Origin: Candidatus Staskawiczbacteria bacterium
Lineage (GTDB): Bacteria > Patescibacteriota > Minisyncoccia > Minisyncoccales > Staskawiczbacteraceae
Length of the DNA stretch: 45,270 nt
Assembly: GCA_903845295.1 (NCBI GenBank)
Contig: CAIMWV010000001.1
Location: forward strand, 1 to 45,270
Direction of reading: 5' to 3'
The translations under genes and the position numbers were made by a program. Shown piece after piece: positions 13,818-22,028 of this stretch. How positions within the stretch are numbered: the first letter of the stretch is position 1; each line of letters begins with the position of its first letter. The notes beneath the pieces are model-generated. The model made no database searches and had not been told where the DNA came from. It saw only the letters and a program-made list of their open reading frames with translations.

Positions 13818-14447
13818 ATGCAATACGATCAATGTAAAACTTGCAGACGGTTGGGACAAAAGCTCTTTTTGAAGGGCGATCGTTGTTTTTCGCAAAAATG
13901 CGCCATGGTGAGAAGACCGTCGACCCCGGGACCCAAAAAAAAGAGAAGGGGCGGTACTCCGTCAGAATATAAAAAATCATTGGAGGAAAAACAAACTTTA
14001 AAAAAGTGGTACGGACTTTCTGAAAGGCAATTTAAAAGATATGTAAAAGAAACGCTTGAAAAGATGGATAAGGTTGACGATGTGTCAGCTGAACTTATCA
14101 GAAGATTAGAAAAAAGATTGGATAATGTTATTTTCAGGTTAGGATTTGCGAAGTCCAGAGTGCAGGCAAGGCAGCTAGTATCTCACAGCTATTTTTTGAT
14201 AAACGGCAAGCCAGTTAATATACCGTCTTACCAAGTCAAAAAAGACGATTCAGTTGCCATAAAAGAAAATAAAAAAGCAAAAGGTATATTCAAAGAATTA
14301 GCAAATGAACTGAAGAGAAAAGAAGTGCCGGCATGGCTGTCGCTTAATAAAGAAAAATTAGAAGCAAAAACTATCGGGGAGCCGAACTTAGATGAAGTCA
14401 AGCCTCCGGCAGAAATTTCATTAATATTCGAGTTTTATTCACGTTAA
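13818..14447 (+). CDS. rpsD: 30S ribosomal protein S4 (uS4), zinc-binding form
   Basis: The 209-aa protein keeps four Cys near its N-terminus (CKTCRRLGQK and RCFSQKCAMVRR), so it is the C+ zinc form. The S4 RNA-binding domain follows (RLDNVIFRLGFAKSRVQARQLVSH). uS4 nucleates 30S assembly and lies at the mRNA entry channel. The start is a plain ATG 17 nt after rpsK. The C-terminus FEFYSR matches the family ending. Confidence 0.96.
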   Translation: MQYDQCKTCRRLGQKLFLKGDRCFSQKCAMVRRPSTPGPKKKRRGGTPSEYKKSLEEKQTLKKWYGLSERQFKRYVKETLEKMDKVDDVSAELIRRLEKRLDNVIFRLGFAKSRVQARQLVSHSYFLINGKPVNIPSYQVKKDDSVAIKENKKAKGIFKELANELKRKEVPAWLSLNKEKLEAKTIGEPNLDEVKPPAEISLIFEFYSR

Positions 14448-14473
14448 TTTTAGATTTTAGCCTTCAGGGTGAT

Positions 14474-14497
14474 AGTCCCGAGCAGTGCCGAGGGACT
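14474..14497 (+). repeat. Hairpin in the rpsD-rpoA spacer
   Basis: AGTCCC (14474-14479) pairs with GGGACT (14492-14497) around gagcagtgccga. The flanking ccttcagggtgat resembles words in the ribosomal-operon palindromes. It ends 29 nt before the rpoA ATG. Confidence 0.6.
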
Positions 14498-14526
14498 GAT
14501 ATCTGCGGGTTAAAAGCTAATAAAAA

Positions 14527-15477
14527 ATGATTCCTCTTCCATTGCCTCCAAAAGTAATTCAAAAGAAGAAAAACCAGGCGGTTTTTGAGGTAGAAGGATT
14601 ATACCCGGGATACGGCGTTACCATTGGCAACGCTTTGAGGAGAGTTTTATTGTCCTCTTTGCAGGGAGCGGCTGTCACTGAAGTTAAAATAAAAGGAGTC
14701 CCGCATGAATTTTCAACAATTTCCGGTGTTTTAGAGGATACCATAATGATACTTTTGAATATAAAAAATTTAAGATTCAAGATTTTTGAAGGAGAATCGC
14801 AAAAAGTCCAGTTAAAAGTAAAGGGAGACAGCGAAGTAAAAGGATCTGATTTCGAATATCCTTCACAGATAAAATTAATAAATCCTGACTTGCACATCGC
14901 TACAATTACGGACAAAAAAACAGAATTAAATATTGAGCTTTTAGTTGAAAAAGGAATTGGATACGTGCCAAGAGACCAAATAAAAACAAAGAAAGCAGAA
15001 ATTGGAGCTATTGCAGTGGATGCCATATTCACCCCAATAAGAAATGTAAATTTCCAAGTTGAAAATATGCGCGTTGGAGACAGGACAGACTTTGATAAAT
15101 TAAGTTTGGAAATTGAAACCGACGGCACAATCACTCCGGAGGAAGCCTTTTTTGAAGCTTGTGATATTTTAATAAAACATTTTAATATTATTTTTGAGGG
15201 CAAGGCGGGTGAAGGGAAAAAGGAAAAGACCGAAGGGCAACCCTCTGAAAAAGTCCCCGAAGTCCAAGAAGATGTGACTAAATTAGTAGTCGAGGATTTG
15301 AAATTAACCGGCAGAACGGTTAATGCCCTGTTGAGCAATGGCATAAAAACCGTAGGCGGAATTGTTAAAAAATCAGAAAAGAGTTTAGCTGAGTTAGAGG
15401 GCATGGGGGACAAAGCAATTTCAGAAATAAAAAGAAAATTAAAGAAGTTAGGCCTAGAATTAAGAGGAGAAGAATAA
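14527..15477 (+). CDS. rpoA: DNA-directed RNA polymerase subunit alpha
   Basis: The 316-aa protein has the alpha N-terminal dimerisation domain (GYGVTIGNALRRVLLSSLQGAAV, FSTISGVLEDTIMILLNIK, VGDRTDFDKLSLEIETDG) and a C-terminal helix-hairpin-helix domain (about residues 250-316, LKLTGRTVNALLSNGIKTVGGI). A charged linker EGKKEKTEGQPSEKVP joins them. It assembles RNA polymerase and contacts UP elements and activators. It overlaps nothing and leaves one base before rplQ. Confidence 0.97.
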   Translation: MIPLPLPPKVIQKKKNQAVFEVEGLYPGYGVTIGNALRRVLLSSLQGAAVTEVKIKGVPHEFSTISGVLEDTIMILLNIKNLRFKIFEGESQKVQLKVKGDSEVKGSDFEYPSQIKLINPDLHIATITDKKTELNIELLVEKGIGYVPRDQIKTKKAEIGAIAVDAIFTPIRNVNFQVENMRVGDRTDFDKLSLEIETDGTITPEEAFFEACDILIKHFNIIFEGKAGEGKKEKTEGQPSEKVPEVQEDVTKLVVEDLKLTGRTVNALLSNGIKTVGGIVKKSEKSLAELEGMGDKAISEIKRKLKKLGLELRGEE

Positions 15478-15478
15478 C

Positions 15479-15829
15479 ATGCGTAAGCTGAACAAAGGCA
15501 GAAAATTTTCAATGAAGGTGGGTCCGAGAAAGCTGATGTTAAGAGTATTAGTGAATAATTTTCTGTTGCACGAAAAAATAAAAACTACAGAAGCCAAAGC
15601 AAAAGAATTAAGATCTATTGCTGAAAAAATGATTACGAAAGCCAAAAATATTGATTTGGCAAATCGCAGATTATTGGCGCGGGATTTGACTCCGGAGATG
15701 ACAAAGAAAATAATTGATAATATTGCCCCCAAATATAAAGAGAGACAAGGAGGATATACCAGAATTATAAAATTAGGACCCCGTAATTCAGACGGAGCTC
15801 ATATGGCAATTATTGAGTTTGTAAAATAG
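15479..15829 (+). CDS. rplQ: 50S ribosomal protein L17 (bL17)
   Basis: The 116-aa protein begins MRKLNKGRKFSMKVGPRKLMLR (a variant of the usual RKLGR..AHR start) and contains EKIKTTEAKAKELRSIAEKMIT and the C-terminal GPRNSDGAHMAIIEFVK. bL17 sits near the peptide exit tunnel. The ATG lies one base after the rpoA stop, so translation is probably coupled. Confidence 0.95.
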   Translation: MRKLNKGRKFSMKVGPRKLMLRVLVNNFLLHEKIKTTEAKAKELRSIAEKMITKAKNIDLANRRLLARDLTPEMTKKIIDNIAPKYKERQGGYTRIIKLGPRNSDGAHMAIIEFVK

Positions 15830-15837
15830 AAATTATA

Positions 15838-16206
15838 ATGAAAACTACAGAGCAAATACAAAGAAAAATCATTACAGTAGATGCGGAAAACAAATCCTTG
15901 GGCAGACTGGCTGTCGAGGTAGCTGTTTTGCTCCGCGGGAAAAACAAGCCTAATTACGTTCCCTATAAAGATGTAGGGGACACTGTTGTTGTAAAAAATG
16001 TCGACAAGATGAAATTTACCGGCAATAAGCTGGAAAACAAAAATTATTTTCATTATACGGGATATTTAGGAAACTTGAAGAAGAAGACGTTAAAAGAGTT
16101 TTTAATCAAAAGAGGACCCAAAGAAGTTTTAAGAAACGCCATAATGGGCATGCTCCAAAAAAATAAATTAAGGGCAAGACAAATTAAAAGATTAAGATTT
16201 GAGTAA
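15838..16206 (+). CDS. rplM: 50S ribosomal protein L13 (uL13)
   Basis: The 122-aa protein contains VDAENKSLGRLAVEVAVLLRGKNKPNY, the DTVVVKNVDKMKFTGNK block and HYTGYLGNLKKKTLKEFL, all conserved in uL13, an early 50S assembly protein. It is shorter at the C-terminus than E. coli L13 (142 aa) but within the range of bacterial forms. It pairs with rpsI as in most bacteria, directly after rplQ. Confidence 0.95.
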   Translation: MKTTEQIQRKIITVDAENKSLGRLAVEVAVLLRGKNKPNYVPYKDVGDTVVVKNVDKMKFTGNKLENKNYFHYTGYLGNLKKKTLKEFLIKRGPKEVLRNAIMGMLQKNKLRARQIKRLRFE

Positions 16207-16207
16207 T

Positions 16208-16798
16208 ATGCCAAGAACTAAAAAAATAACTACAAAAGTAGAAGAAAAAAAGGAAGAAAACGCACCTGCCGTCACTGAAGCTGCAGTAAATAAGGAGGAA
16301 ATCAAAGCCCCCGTTATTGAAATTGAGCAGAATTTGTCAGAGGATATAGGAGAAGATGACATTTCAAAAGAGATTGCAAAAACAATAAAAGAGACGGCCG
16401 GCAAATCAGACCGCTATTTTGAAGCAATTGGCAGGAGAAAGACAGCGGTTGCCCGCGTGCGTCTTTTCACAAAAGGAGACAAAGAATTCATAGTAAACAA
16501 CAAGCCATATCAGCAATATTTCCAGACACAGGAAGACCAGGAAACAGCCGTTGCTTCAATGAAAAAAATGAAATGCCTGGATAAGTTCAGGATAATAGTC
16601 AAGGTGAAAGGCGGAGGGCACAGAGCACAGGCAGGAGCTATAAGGCATGGGACAGCCAGAGTATTGGTAGATTTCAATCAAAACTTCAGAAAACGCTTGA
16701 GAAAGGCAGGATTTCTGACAAGGGATCCAAGAATGAGGGAAAGAAAGAAATTTGGACTGAAAAGAGCAAGACGAGCTCCGCAGTGGGCCAAGAGATAG
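16208..16798 (+). CDS. rpsI: 30S ribosomal protein S9 (uS9) with long acidic N-terminal extension
   Basis: From ATG 16208 the protein is 196 aa, against about 130 in model bacteria. The uS9 core starts near residue 65 (RYFEAIGRRKTAVARVRLF) and ends in KKFGLKRARRAPQWAKR, whose basic tail reaches P-site tRNA. Residues 1-64 are low-complexity and mostly acidic. The gene starts one base after the rplM stop; the track start (TTG 16199) overlaps rplM and adds only three residues. A strong terminator follows. Confidence 0.94.
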   Translation: MPRTKKITTKVEEKKEENAPAVTEAAVNKEEIKAPVIEIEQNLSEDIGEDDISKEIAKTIKETAGKSDRYFEAIGRRKTAVARVRLFTKGDKEFIVNNKPYQQYFQTQEDQETAVASMKKMKCLDKFRIIVKVKGGGHRAQAGAIRHGTARVLVDFNQNFRKRLRKAGFLTRDPRMRERKKFGLKRARRAPQWAKR

Positions 16799-16835
16799 CG
16801 CAGGTCCTGAGCCTGTCGAAGGGCAAAAAGATAAT

Positions 16836-16866
16836 AAAAAAGTCGCCAGAAATGGCGACTTTTTGT
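16836..16866 (+). terminator. Intrinsic terminator of the alpha operon (after rpsI)
   Basis: aaaaagtcgcca/tggcgacttttt with a gaaa tetraloop (16849-16852) and a T-run. A short caggtcctgagcctg hairpin precedes it. Confidence 0.92.
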
Positions 16867-16871
16867 TTAAC

Positions 16872-16899
16872 TTGTATTTTTTATAGTTTAGTGTAAATT
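16872..16899 (+). promoter_or_regulatory. Possible promoter of purH
   Basis: TTGTAT (16872-16877) and TAAATT (16894-16899) have 16-nt spacing, a weak match. A cagc/gctg hairpin lies between it and the purH ribosome binding site. Confidence 0.4.
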
Positions 16900-16970
16900 T
16901 AGAATGGCAGCTTGAGGCGTTCTCTTGCTGTTGTACGTTGAGTCAAACAAGACTGGAGGGAGGAAGAGCC

Positions 16971-18572
16971 ATGAGTGCGAAAATCGCGAGGGCGCTATTG
17001 AGCGTCTCCAATAAGGCCTGCATCGTCGAGTTTGCCCAGGCGCTTGTAGCGATGGGCATAGAGTTGCTTTCCACAGGCGGAACAGCCAGTTCTTTGCGCG
17101 CCGCCGGAGTCAATGTCAGGGATGTCAGTGAACTGACAGGCTTTCCGGAAATCATGGATGGCCGCGTCAAAACGCTGCATCCCAAGGTTCACGGAGGGCT
17201 GTTGAAGAGGCGCGGTAATCTAAAGCACGAAGCCGAGGCAACTACCAATGGAATCGGAGAGATTGATCTGCTCGTGGTCAACCTCTATCCTTTCGAAGAG
17301 ACAGTGGTTAAGCCAGGCTGTACATTCGCCGATGCAATCGAGCAGATTGATATCGGCGGCCCGGCCATGCTGCGTTCTGCCGCAAAGAACTCGGAATTCG
17401 TGACCGTTGTCTGTGATCCGGGCGACTACGCCAGTGTACTGGTGGAATTGCGAGCCAATAGCGGCAACACCCTGCTCGCAACGCGAATGGAGCTCGCGGC
17501 CAAGGTCTTTGCTATGACCAGCCGCTATGACGCGGCCATCTGCAGGTATTTGGAGGTTGAGGGCCAAGCAGGCCCGCCGGCCACCTTCGCCCTGCACGCG
17601 ACCCTGAAACAGGCCCTTCGCTATGGCGAAAATTCGCATCAGAAAGACACTGCGCTGTATGCGTTGCCTTCCGACGAACCATGTGCGGCCAATGGTCGCA
17701 AAGCCTCGGGCAAGGAGATGGGCTACAACAATCTGATGGATATGGATGCCGCGTTCGAAGTTGTCAAGGAATTCCCGCGACCTGCGGCCTGTATCGTCAA
17801 ACACCGCAATCCTTGCGGTGTAGCAGTTGCGGATAGCTTACTTGCGGCCTATCAGGCGGCTTATGCTGGTGATCCGGTTTCGGCCTTCGGTGGAGTACTT
17901 GGATTGAATGGCATATTGGACGAAAGGATCGCTGAGGCGATGCTGGCAGTGAAGGGCTTCAAGCTCGACGCAATTGTCGTACTCGCGATTGTTCCTGGCG
18001 CCCTGGAAATACTGACAACGAAAAAGAAATGGGGCAAGGAAGTCATCGTGGTCGAGACTGGTGGGCCTACCGGTGCAGATGGCATCCTCAGCCTCGGAAA
18101 GCGAGCTATATGGCGCGACGCTCGCACAATTCCGGGCGGCGTGCTGACGCAGTCCTGCGATAGGCTGACGCAAGAGGAGGAGTTCGCCAACCTGAAGACC
18201 GTGACGAAGCGCGAGCCGACTGCAGAGGAAATCGAGGCACTGAAGTTTGCCTGGGTTGTCTGCAAGCACGTCAAGTCTAACGCTATCGTGTTGGGCAGAG
18301 GAAACACGATTGTGGGAGTTGGCGCGGGGCAGATGTCTCGCGTGGACTCGGTTGAAATCTCCATTAAGAAGGCAGGTGATCGGGCCAGGGGCGCGGTGTT
18401 GGCCAGCGATGCCTTCTTCCCATTCCCGGACGGACCTGAAGCTGCGGCAAGGGCTGGTGTGACAGCCATAATCCAGCCCGGCGGCAGTCAGAAGGACAGC
18501 GAAACGATTGCCGTGTGCGACAAATACGGCATCGCCATGGCCTTCACCGGGATCAGGCACTTCAGGCACTAA
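16971..18572 (+). CDS. purH: Bifunctional AICAR formyltransferase / IMP cyclohydrolase
   Basis: From ATG 16971, preceded by ggagggagg, the protein is 533 aa, the normal PurH length. The N-terminal MGS-like cyclohydrolase domain shows STGGTASSLRAAGV and GFPEIMDGRVKTLHPKVHGG. The C-terminal AICARFT domain shows LRYGENSHQ, the catalytic KHRNPCG (K277, H278) and SDAFFPFPDG. It performs the last two steps to IMP. Composition is clearly GC-rich, with a strong ribosome binding site, unlike flanking native genes. It is a single-gene unit ending in its own terminator, which suggests horizontal origin. Both active sites look intact. Confidence 0.95.
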   Translation: MSAKIARALLSVSNKACIVEFAQALVAMGIELLSTGGTASSLRAAGVNVRDVSELTGFPEIMDGRVKTLHPKVHGGLLKRRGNLKHEAEATTNGIGEIDLLVVNLYPFEETVVKPGCTFADAIEQIDIGGPAMLRSAAKNSEFVTVVCDPGDYASVLVELRANSGNTLLATRMELAAKVFAMTSRYDAAICRYLEVEGQAGPPATFALHATLKQALRYGENSHQKDTALYALPSDEPCAANGRKASGKEMGYNNLMDMDAAFEVVKEFPRPAACIVKHRNPCGVAVADSLLAAYQAAYAGDPVSAFGGVLGLNGILDERIAEAMLAVKGFKLDAIVVLAIVPGALEILTTKKKWGKEVIVVETGGPTGADGILSLGKRAIWRDARTIPGGVLTQSCDRLTQEEEFANLKTVTKREPTAEEIEALKFAWVVCKHVKSNAIVLGRGNTIVGVGAGQMSRVDSVEISIKKAGDRARGAVLASDAFFPFPDGPEAAARAGVTAIIQPGGSQKDSETIAVCDKYGIAMAFTGIRHFRH

Positions 18573-18622
18573 CAAAGCTCTTTCAATATAAAACAAAGGT
18601 ATCCTTAGAAGGATAGTCAGTC

Positions 18623-18656
18623 GCCGGGGTAGCGTACAGCTTCCCGGCTTTTTTTA
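18623..18656 (+). terminator. Intrinsic terminator of purH
   Basis: gccggg/cccggc (18623-18628/18643-18648) is followed by seven T. A smaller tatcct/aggata hairpin lies just before it. Confidence 0.85.
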
Positions 18657-18658
18657 TC

Positions 18659-18686
18659 TTGCTTATTTTTTCACAATTGGTAATAT
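18659..18686 (+). promoter_or_regulatory. Promoter of purM
   Basis: TTGCTT (18659-18664) and TAATAT (18681-18686) have 16-nt spacing, immediately after the purH terminator. Confidence 0.5.
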
Positions 18687-18692
18687 CTAATC

Positions 18693-18743
18693 AGCACCTG
18701 AAAAATTTAATTCCGAACAGTTCGGATTTTTTCCGGTGGTGCT
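18693..18743 (+). promoter_or_regulatory. purM leader hairpin with terminator-like core
   Basis: agcacc (18693-18698) pairs with ggtgct (18738-18743), and gaaaaat pairs with attttttc. The core hairpin ccgaa-cag-ttcgg (18713-18725) is followed by A and six T, as in an intrinsic terminator. The T-run can thus be paired (read-through) or free (termination), an attenuator-like arrangement. The trigger is unknown. Confidence 0.5.
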
Positions 18744-18758
18744 AAGTGGAGGTGGGTC

Positions 18759-19919
18759 ATGAATAGCGCGAATGGCGTTGTAGAAACTAAGTACACCCAA
18801 GATGGAGTAAACGTGGTTGAAGGAGACACATTCAGCCGCTTTGCCGGTAATCTCTGCCGAACAACTTACGGAAACTCTCGGTACGTTGAGGTGCGGGATT
18901 TTTCCCGCGGCCATTTCCGGGGTCCCCGAGGTTTCCGGCTGAAGGGAATACCCGAAGACTGTTGGCTGGACGCCACTCCTGATGGCGATGGGACCAAGGT
19001 AGTGCTGGTTGACGCCGCCGGCGACTATGACAACGCGGCTTATGGCTGGATTGCGATGGTATGCGGAGACATCACACGCTGGGGCGGAATTCCGCTGGTC
19101 TTGGTTAACAACCTGGATACGGAAACCATCGGCAAACGCGGCCAGCCGGTCAACGATGCGTTCCGTGCCATGATGGTTAGTGTTCAGCGGATCGCAAATG
19201 AGCAACAGCTCATCATGTTCAAAGGTGAAACCGCAGAACTTCCGGGCTGTGTAACTTCGCCAAACACAATGGCTCTCGCAAAGTATCTCTGGTCAGGGGT
19301 CGCCATCGGCGCTTATAACCCCAGAACCATCATCACCGGCGATCAGATTCAAGAAGGCATGGTGGTCATGGCTCTGCGCGAACTGGGCCTGCGCAATAAC
19401 GGCATCAGTTCGGCGCGTAAGGCCATTGTTATGGCATTCGGGTCGCTCTCTTGTCCTGAGGCCAAGGAGGCTGTCAAAAAGGCGGCAACGCATGCCGTTC
19501 TCTACGACAAATTCCTGGCAACCGCCAATGGTTGGTTTGCTGAAGACTTCAATCCGCTTGTCCCGATGTATCTAATCGTGCATGTGACGGGCGGGGCCAT
19601 CAAGTCGAAGTTTGCCGAGGATATTCTCTTCCCGAGAGGACTTTCGGCGCATCTCGACAATCTGTGGGAACCGCCGGAGATTATGCAGCAGTGCGCTAAA
19701 TGGCGCGGCATGAGCGATGAGGAATGCTACGAAACCTGGCATGGCGGACAAGGGGCGCTTGCGGTGATCGACGCCGCTTACGAGCTGAAGTTCGTCAATT
19801 TGGCGAGAATCTTCGGTGTCGAAGCAAGATGCGCCGGCAAGATCACCAAAGAAGACCGGCCTACCATGGTAATTGAATCCAAATTCACCGGGAAGACCAT
19901 TCCATGGTTTGCGAAGTGA
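18759..19919 (+). CDS. purM: Phosphoribosylformylglycinamidine cyclo-ligase-like protein (AIR synthetase), divergent
   Basis: The 386-aa protein shows the PurM motifs in order: DGDGTKVVLVDAAGDY (family DGVGTK), GGIPLVLVNNLD, FKGETAELPG, GLRNNGISSARK (family SNGYSLVRK) and HVTGGAI, then MSDEECYETWHGGQGAL. AIR synthetase closes the imidazole ring in step five of purine synthesis. It is longer than E. coli PurM (345 aa), with changes inside otherwise fixed motifs, so substrate should be confirmed. A ggaggtggg ribosome binding site, GC-rich codons and a private terminator match purH just upstream. Confidence 0.8.
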   Translation: MNSANGVVETKYTQDGVNVVEGDTFSRFAGNLCRTTYGNSRYVEVRDFSRGHFRGPRGFRLKGIPEDCWLDATPDGDGTKVVLVDAAGDYDNAAYGWIAMVCGDITRWGGIPLVLVNNLDTETIGKRGQPVNDAFRAMMVSVQRIANEQQLIMFKGETAELPGCVTSPNTMALAKYLWSGVAIGAYNPRTIITGDQIQEGMVVMALRELGLRNNGISSARKAIVMAFGSLSCPEAKEAVKKAATHAVLYDKFLATANGWFAEDFNPLVPMYLIVHVTGGAIKSKFAEDILFPRGLSAHLDNLWEPPEIMQQCAKWRGMSDEECYETWHGGQGALAVIDAAYELKFVNLARIFGVEARCAGKITKEDRPTMVIESKFTGKTIPWFAK

Positions 19920-19972
19920 AAGCTTCCTTTGTGGAGTGATCCGCGCAAGCAACATTTTTCAGAAAACCACAG

Positions 19973-20007
19973 GCCCGACGATTGCAGTTTCGTTGGGCTC
20001 TTTTTTA
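19973..20007 (+). terminator. Intrinsic terminator of purM
   Basis: gcccgacg/cgttgggc (19973-19980/19991-19998) then CTCTTTTTT. The loop contains attgcag, a word also seen in the terminators of genes B and C. Confidence 0.85.
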
Positions 20008-20053
20008 CATTTTTGCCTATTGCATATATTTTTTGAAATGATAAAATACTAAT

Positions 20054-20722
20054 ATGTTAAAAGAACTTATCGACCAGTTTTATTTGGAGAACCAGAAAAA
20101 TAAGGATCAGACAAAATTTTATATTACAGATGCAGGCAAATGTCCGCGGTCTGTTTTTTTTAAATTTAAAAATGCGCCCCGCGAGCCTATGGATGCCAGG
20201 ATTTTGCGTATATTCGAGCGCGGAGAAAATATCCACAGATCCATTTTTAATATTTTATACCGATTGAGATTAGGCGTTGTCACAGAAATTCCAATTCCTT
20301 CGCAGGAAATAATCTCCGGCAGGGCAGACGCTATTTTATGTGTTGGAAATGAAAACTATGTATTGGATATAAAAAGCATAAACAGCATGATTTTCAGGAA
20401 TATGTCGGCTCCCAAAGAGGAAAATGTCTATCAAATACAGCTTTACCTGCATTTTTTTAATATTAAAAAAGGAATCCTTCTTTATATAGATAAAGACCAG
20501 CAGGAAATGAAGGAATTCTTTATTGACTACGACGAAGCCCTTTGCAAATCACTCATGGACAAGTTTAATGCTCTGAAAGACCAGGTAGAAAAAAATATTT
20601 TGCCGGCGCGATTGGCCGATTACCCGCGCAATTGGCAGTGCAACTATTGTCCATTCAAAGATGTCTGTAAAATGGAAAATGGAGAGGAATATAAAAAGCA
20701 GACAGAACCTCAAAAACCATAA
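20054..20722 (+). CDS. PD-(D/E)XK nuclease with Fe-S-type Cys motif (Cas4/RecB-like)
   Basis: The 222-aa protein has a PD-(D/E)XK core: GRADAILCVG (Asp) and YVLDIKSIN (D..K), then YQIQLYLHF. One N-terminal Cys (AGKCPRSVFF) and a C-terminal CNYCPFKDVC give four Cys, the layout of the iron-sulfur cluster in Cas4 and AddB-type nucleases. It probably cuts or processes DNA ends in repair. No CRISPR array or other cas gene is visible, so a Cas4 name is not justified. It is followed by a bidirectional terminator shared with the convergent gene. Confidence 0.75.
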   Translation: MLKELIDQFYLENQKNKDQTKFYITDAGKCPRSVFFKFKNAPREPMDARILRIFERGENIHRSIFNILYRLRLGVVTEIPIPSQEIISGRADAILCVGNENYVLDIKSINSMIFRNMSAPKEENVYQIQLYLHFFNIKKGILLYIDKDQQEMKEFFIDYDEALCKSLMDKFNALKDQVEKNILPARLADYPRNWQCNYCPFKDVCKMENGEEYKKQTEPQKP

Positions 20723-20772
20723 AAACAAAAAGCCGCTTGTCCTGAAAGGAACCCAGCGGCTTTTTGTTTTTA
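20721..20772. terminator. Bidirectional terminator between convergent genes
   Basis: aaaaacaaaaagccgct pairs with agcggctttttgttttt, giving A-runs and T-runs on both sides. It serves the nuclease gene on + and the PEGA protein gene on -. Confidence 0.9.
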
Positions 20773-21921
20773 TTACGGAGTTATTTTTTCTGATGACATC
20801 AATATTTTGTTTGTCAGAATATAAAGTTTGCCGTCTTGTTGGTTAAAAAATATTTGAGGATTTTCAATATCGATTTCTTTGCCCGGGGATATAACTATTG
20901 TCTGAGGTAAAATTTCTGAATTAATATTTCCGCGGTAATCAGTTTCAGAAATTGCGATTTTGTTTCCGGCAGCGAAAATAATGTAGTTATTATTGAGCCA
21001 CAAACAGTCGGTAATCTTTCCAGATGATTTGTATAAAATATTTTTTTGGGGAGCCGCAGTTGAAATTAGTGAAACGTAAATATTATTATCGTTATAAAAG
21101 ATTATACTTGCGCCATCCGGAGAAATTTTCGCGTCTTTGACGGGAGCATCAAAATTATCTAGGTTATTTGTTTTTGTATTTAAAAACAGGAGATTGCTGT
21201 TGTTATTAATGAAGATATTGCTGTTATTGTTTATTATTTTATAAGAGCCGGTTTTGACTATTTTTATCGGAGTTAAAATAAGTTTTATTGGGCTAGCGGT
21301 TAAATTTGCCAAGTCAGATTTGTAAAGAAACCCGTCAGTGCCTATCCATATGATATTATTGTTTTGCAAAGCAAATGCAAGTATTTTTTTTAAGACAGGG
21401 GTTGATTTCTGGACAGCGGGTAACCCAGAGTTTTCCGGGGCATCGGAGTAATACAGATTGTTATTTTTTATAATAAATTTTTCTTGCTTATTGAAGGGGG
21501 AAGGTAAACCTTGGGTCGTTTTACCTGTCTGTGTAGTCAAGTCTGTGAGGACTTCAAACTGCATATTTTTTTTGATCAAAAGCACATTTTCCAACTTCGT
21601 AACCTGGTTTTTCTGTACAGGTATGGTTTTCAAGTAATCATAATAACCGCTTTTTTCGACTAAAACAGTATGGTCTTTGGGCAGCAAGCTTTGCACAAAA
21701 ATTGAATTTGAAAACATGCCAGGTTTTTCTGTAATTTTAGAGTCAACAATGATCTCTCCGGCTGCAGGGTATGTTCTCACATAAATGCCTCCAGTTGATG
21801 TAATTTCCATCTTTTCAAAATCAAACCTGTATCCCATGGAATAAAGCACTAAAATCGGGGCTATAACAAAAAAGCAGGCCACGCAAACAAGCAGTATTAT
21901 TAAGCGGGTTTTTTTTCTCAT
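20773..21921 (-). CDS. PEGA-domain membrane-anchored protein with propeller-like repeats
   Basis: This is the only convincing minus-strand gene in the window. The 382-aa protein has an N-terminal transmembrane anchor (about residues 7-29, LIILLVCVACFFVIAPILVLY) and a PEGA domain (about 40-110, GGIYVRTYPAAGEIIVDSKI, HTVLVEKSGYYDYLKTIPV). The rest is Asn-rich repeats suggesting a beta-propeller (ISPDGASIIFYNDNNIYV). PEGA domains usually act in surface or cell-wall contacts. Specific function is unknown. It ends in a bidirectional terminator and diverges from the PP2C gene. Confidence 0.7.
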   Translation of the reverse strand: MRKKTRLIILLVCVACFFVIAPILVLYSMGYRFDFEKMEITSTGGIYVRTYPAAGEIIVDSKITEKPGMFSNSIFVQSLLPKDHTVLVEKSGYYDYLKTIPVQKNQVTKLENVLLIKKNMQFEVLTDLTTQTGKTTQGLPSPFNKQEKFIIKNNNLYYSDAPENSGLPAVQKSTPVLKKILAFALQNNNIIWIGTDGFLYKSDLANLTASPIKLILTPIKIVKTGSYKIINNNSNIFINNNSNLLFLNTKTNNLDNFDAPVKDAKISPDGASIIFYNDNNIYVSLISTAAPQKNILYKSSGKITDCLWLNNNYIIFAAGNKIAISETDYRGNINSEILPQTIVISPGKEIDIENPQIFFNQQDGKLYILTNKILMSSEKITP

Positions 21922-22028
21922 AATTATAGCTATATTATCATAAAACAGTTGTTTTTTCCATATTTTTGCAGCTTTTCAAAAGTAAATTTTTATTGTAAAA
22001 TTAAACATTAGCCAGCGTGTCTATAATT

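Noticed and set aside
14559-15512. 317-aa minus-strand ORF opposite rpoA
   Set aside because: It is the mirror of a well-supported rpoA frame and has no recognisable motifs. Long antisense ORFs are common here because sense codons rarely give antisense stops.
17838-18596. Long minus-strand ORFs opposite purH
   Set aside because: High GC content lengthens shadow ORFs. purH is intact on the plus strand with both catalytic domains.
16971-19919. GC-rich purH/purM as assembly chimera or contamination
   Set aside because: The GC-rich coding regions lie within AT-rich spacers with native-like promoters and are interleaved with native genes at three separate sites, which is unlikely for a single misassembly. 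Read coverage would settle it.
20054-20722. Cas4 and a CRISPR locus
   Set aside because: The nuclease is Cas4-like in its Cys and PD-(D/E)XK layout, but no direct-repeat array or other cas gene is present in the window.
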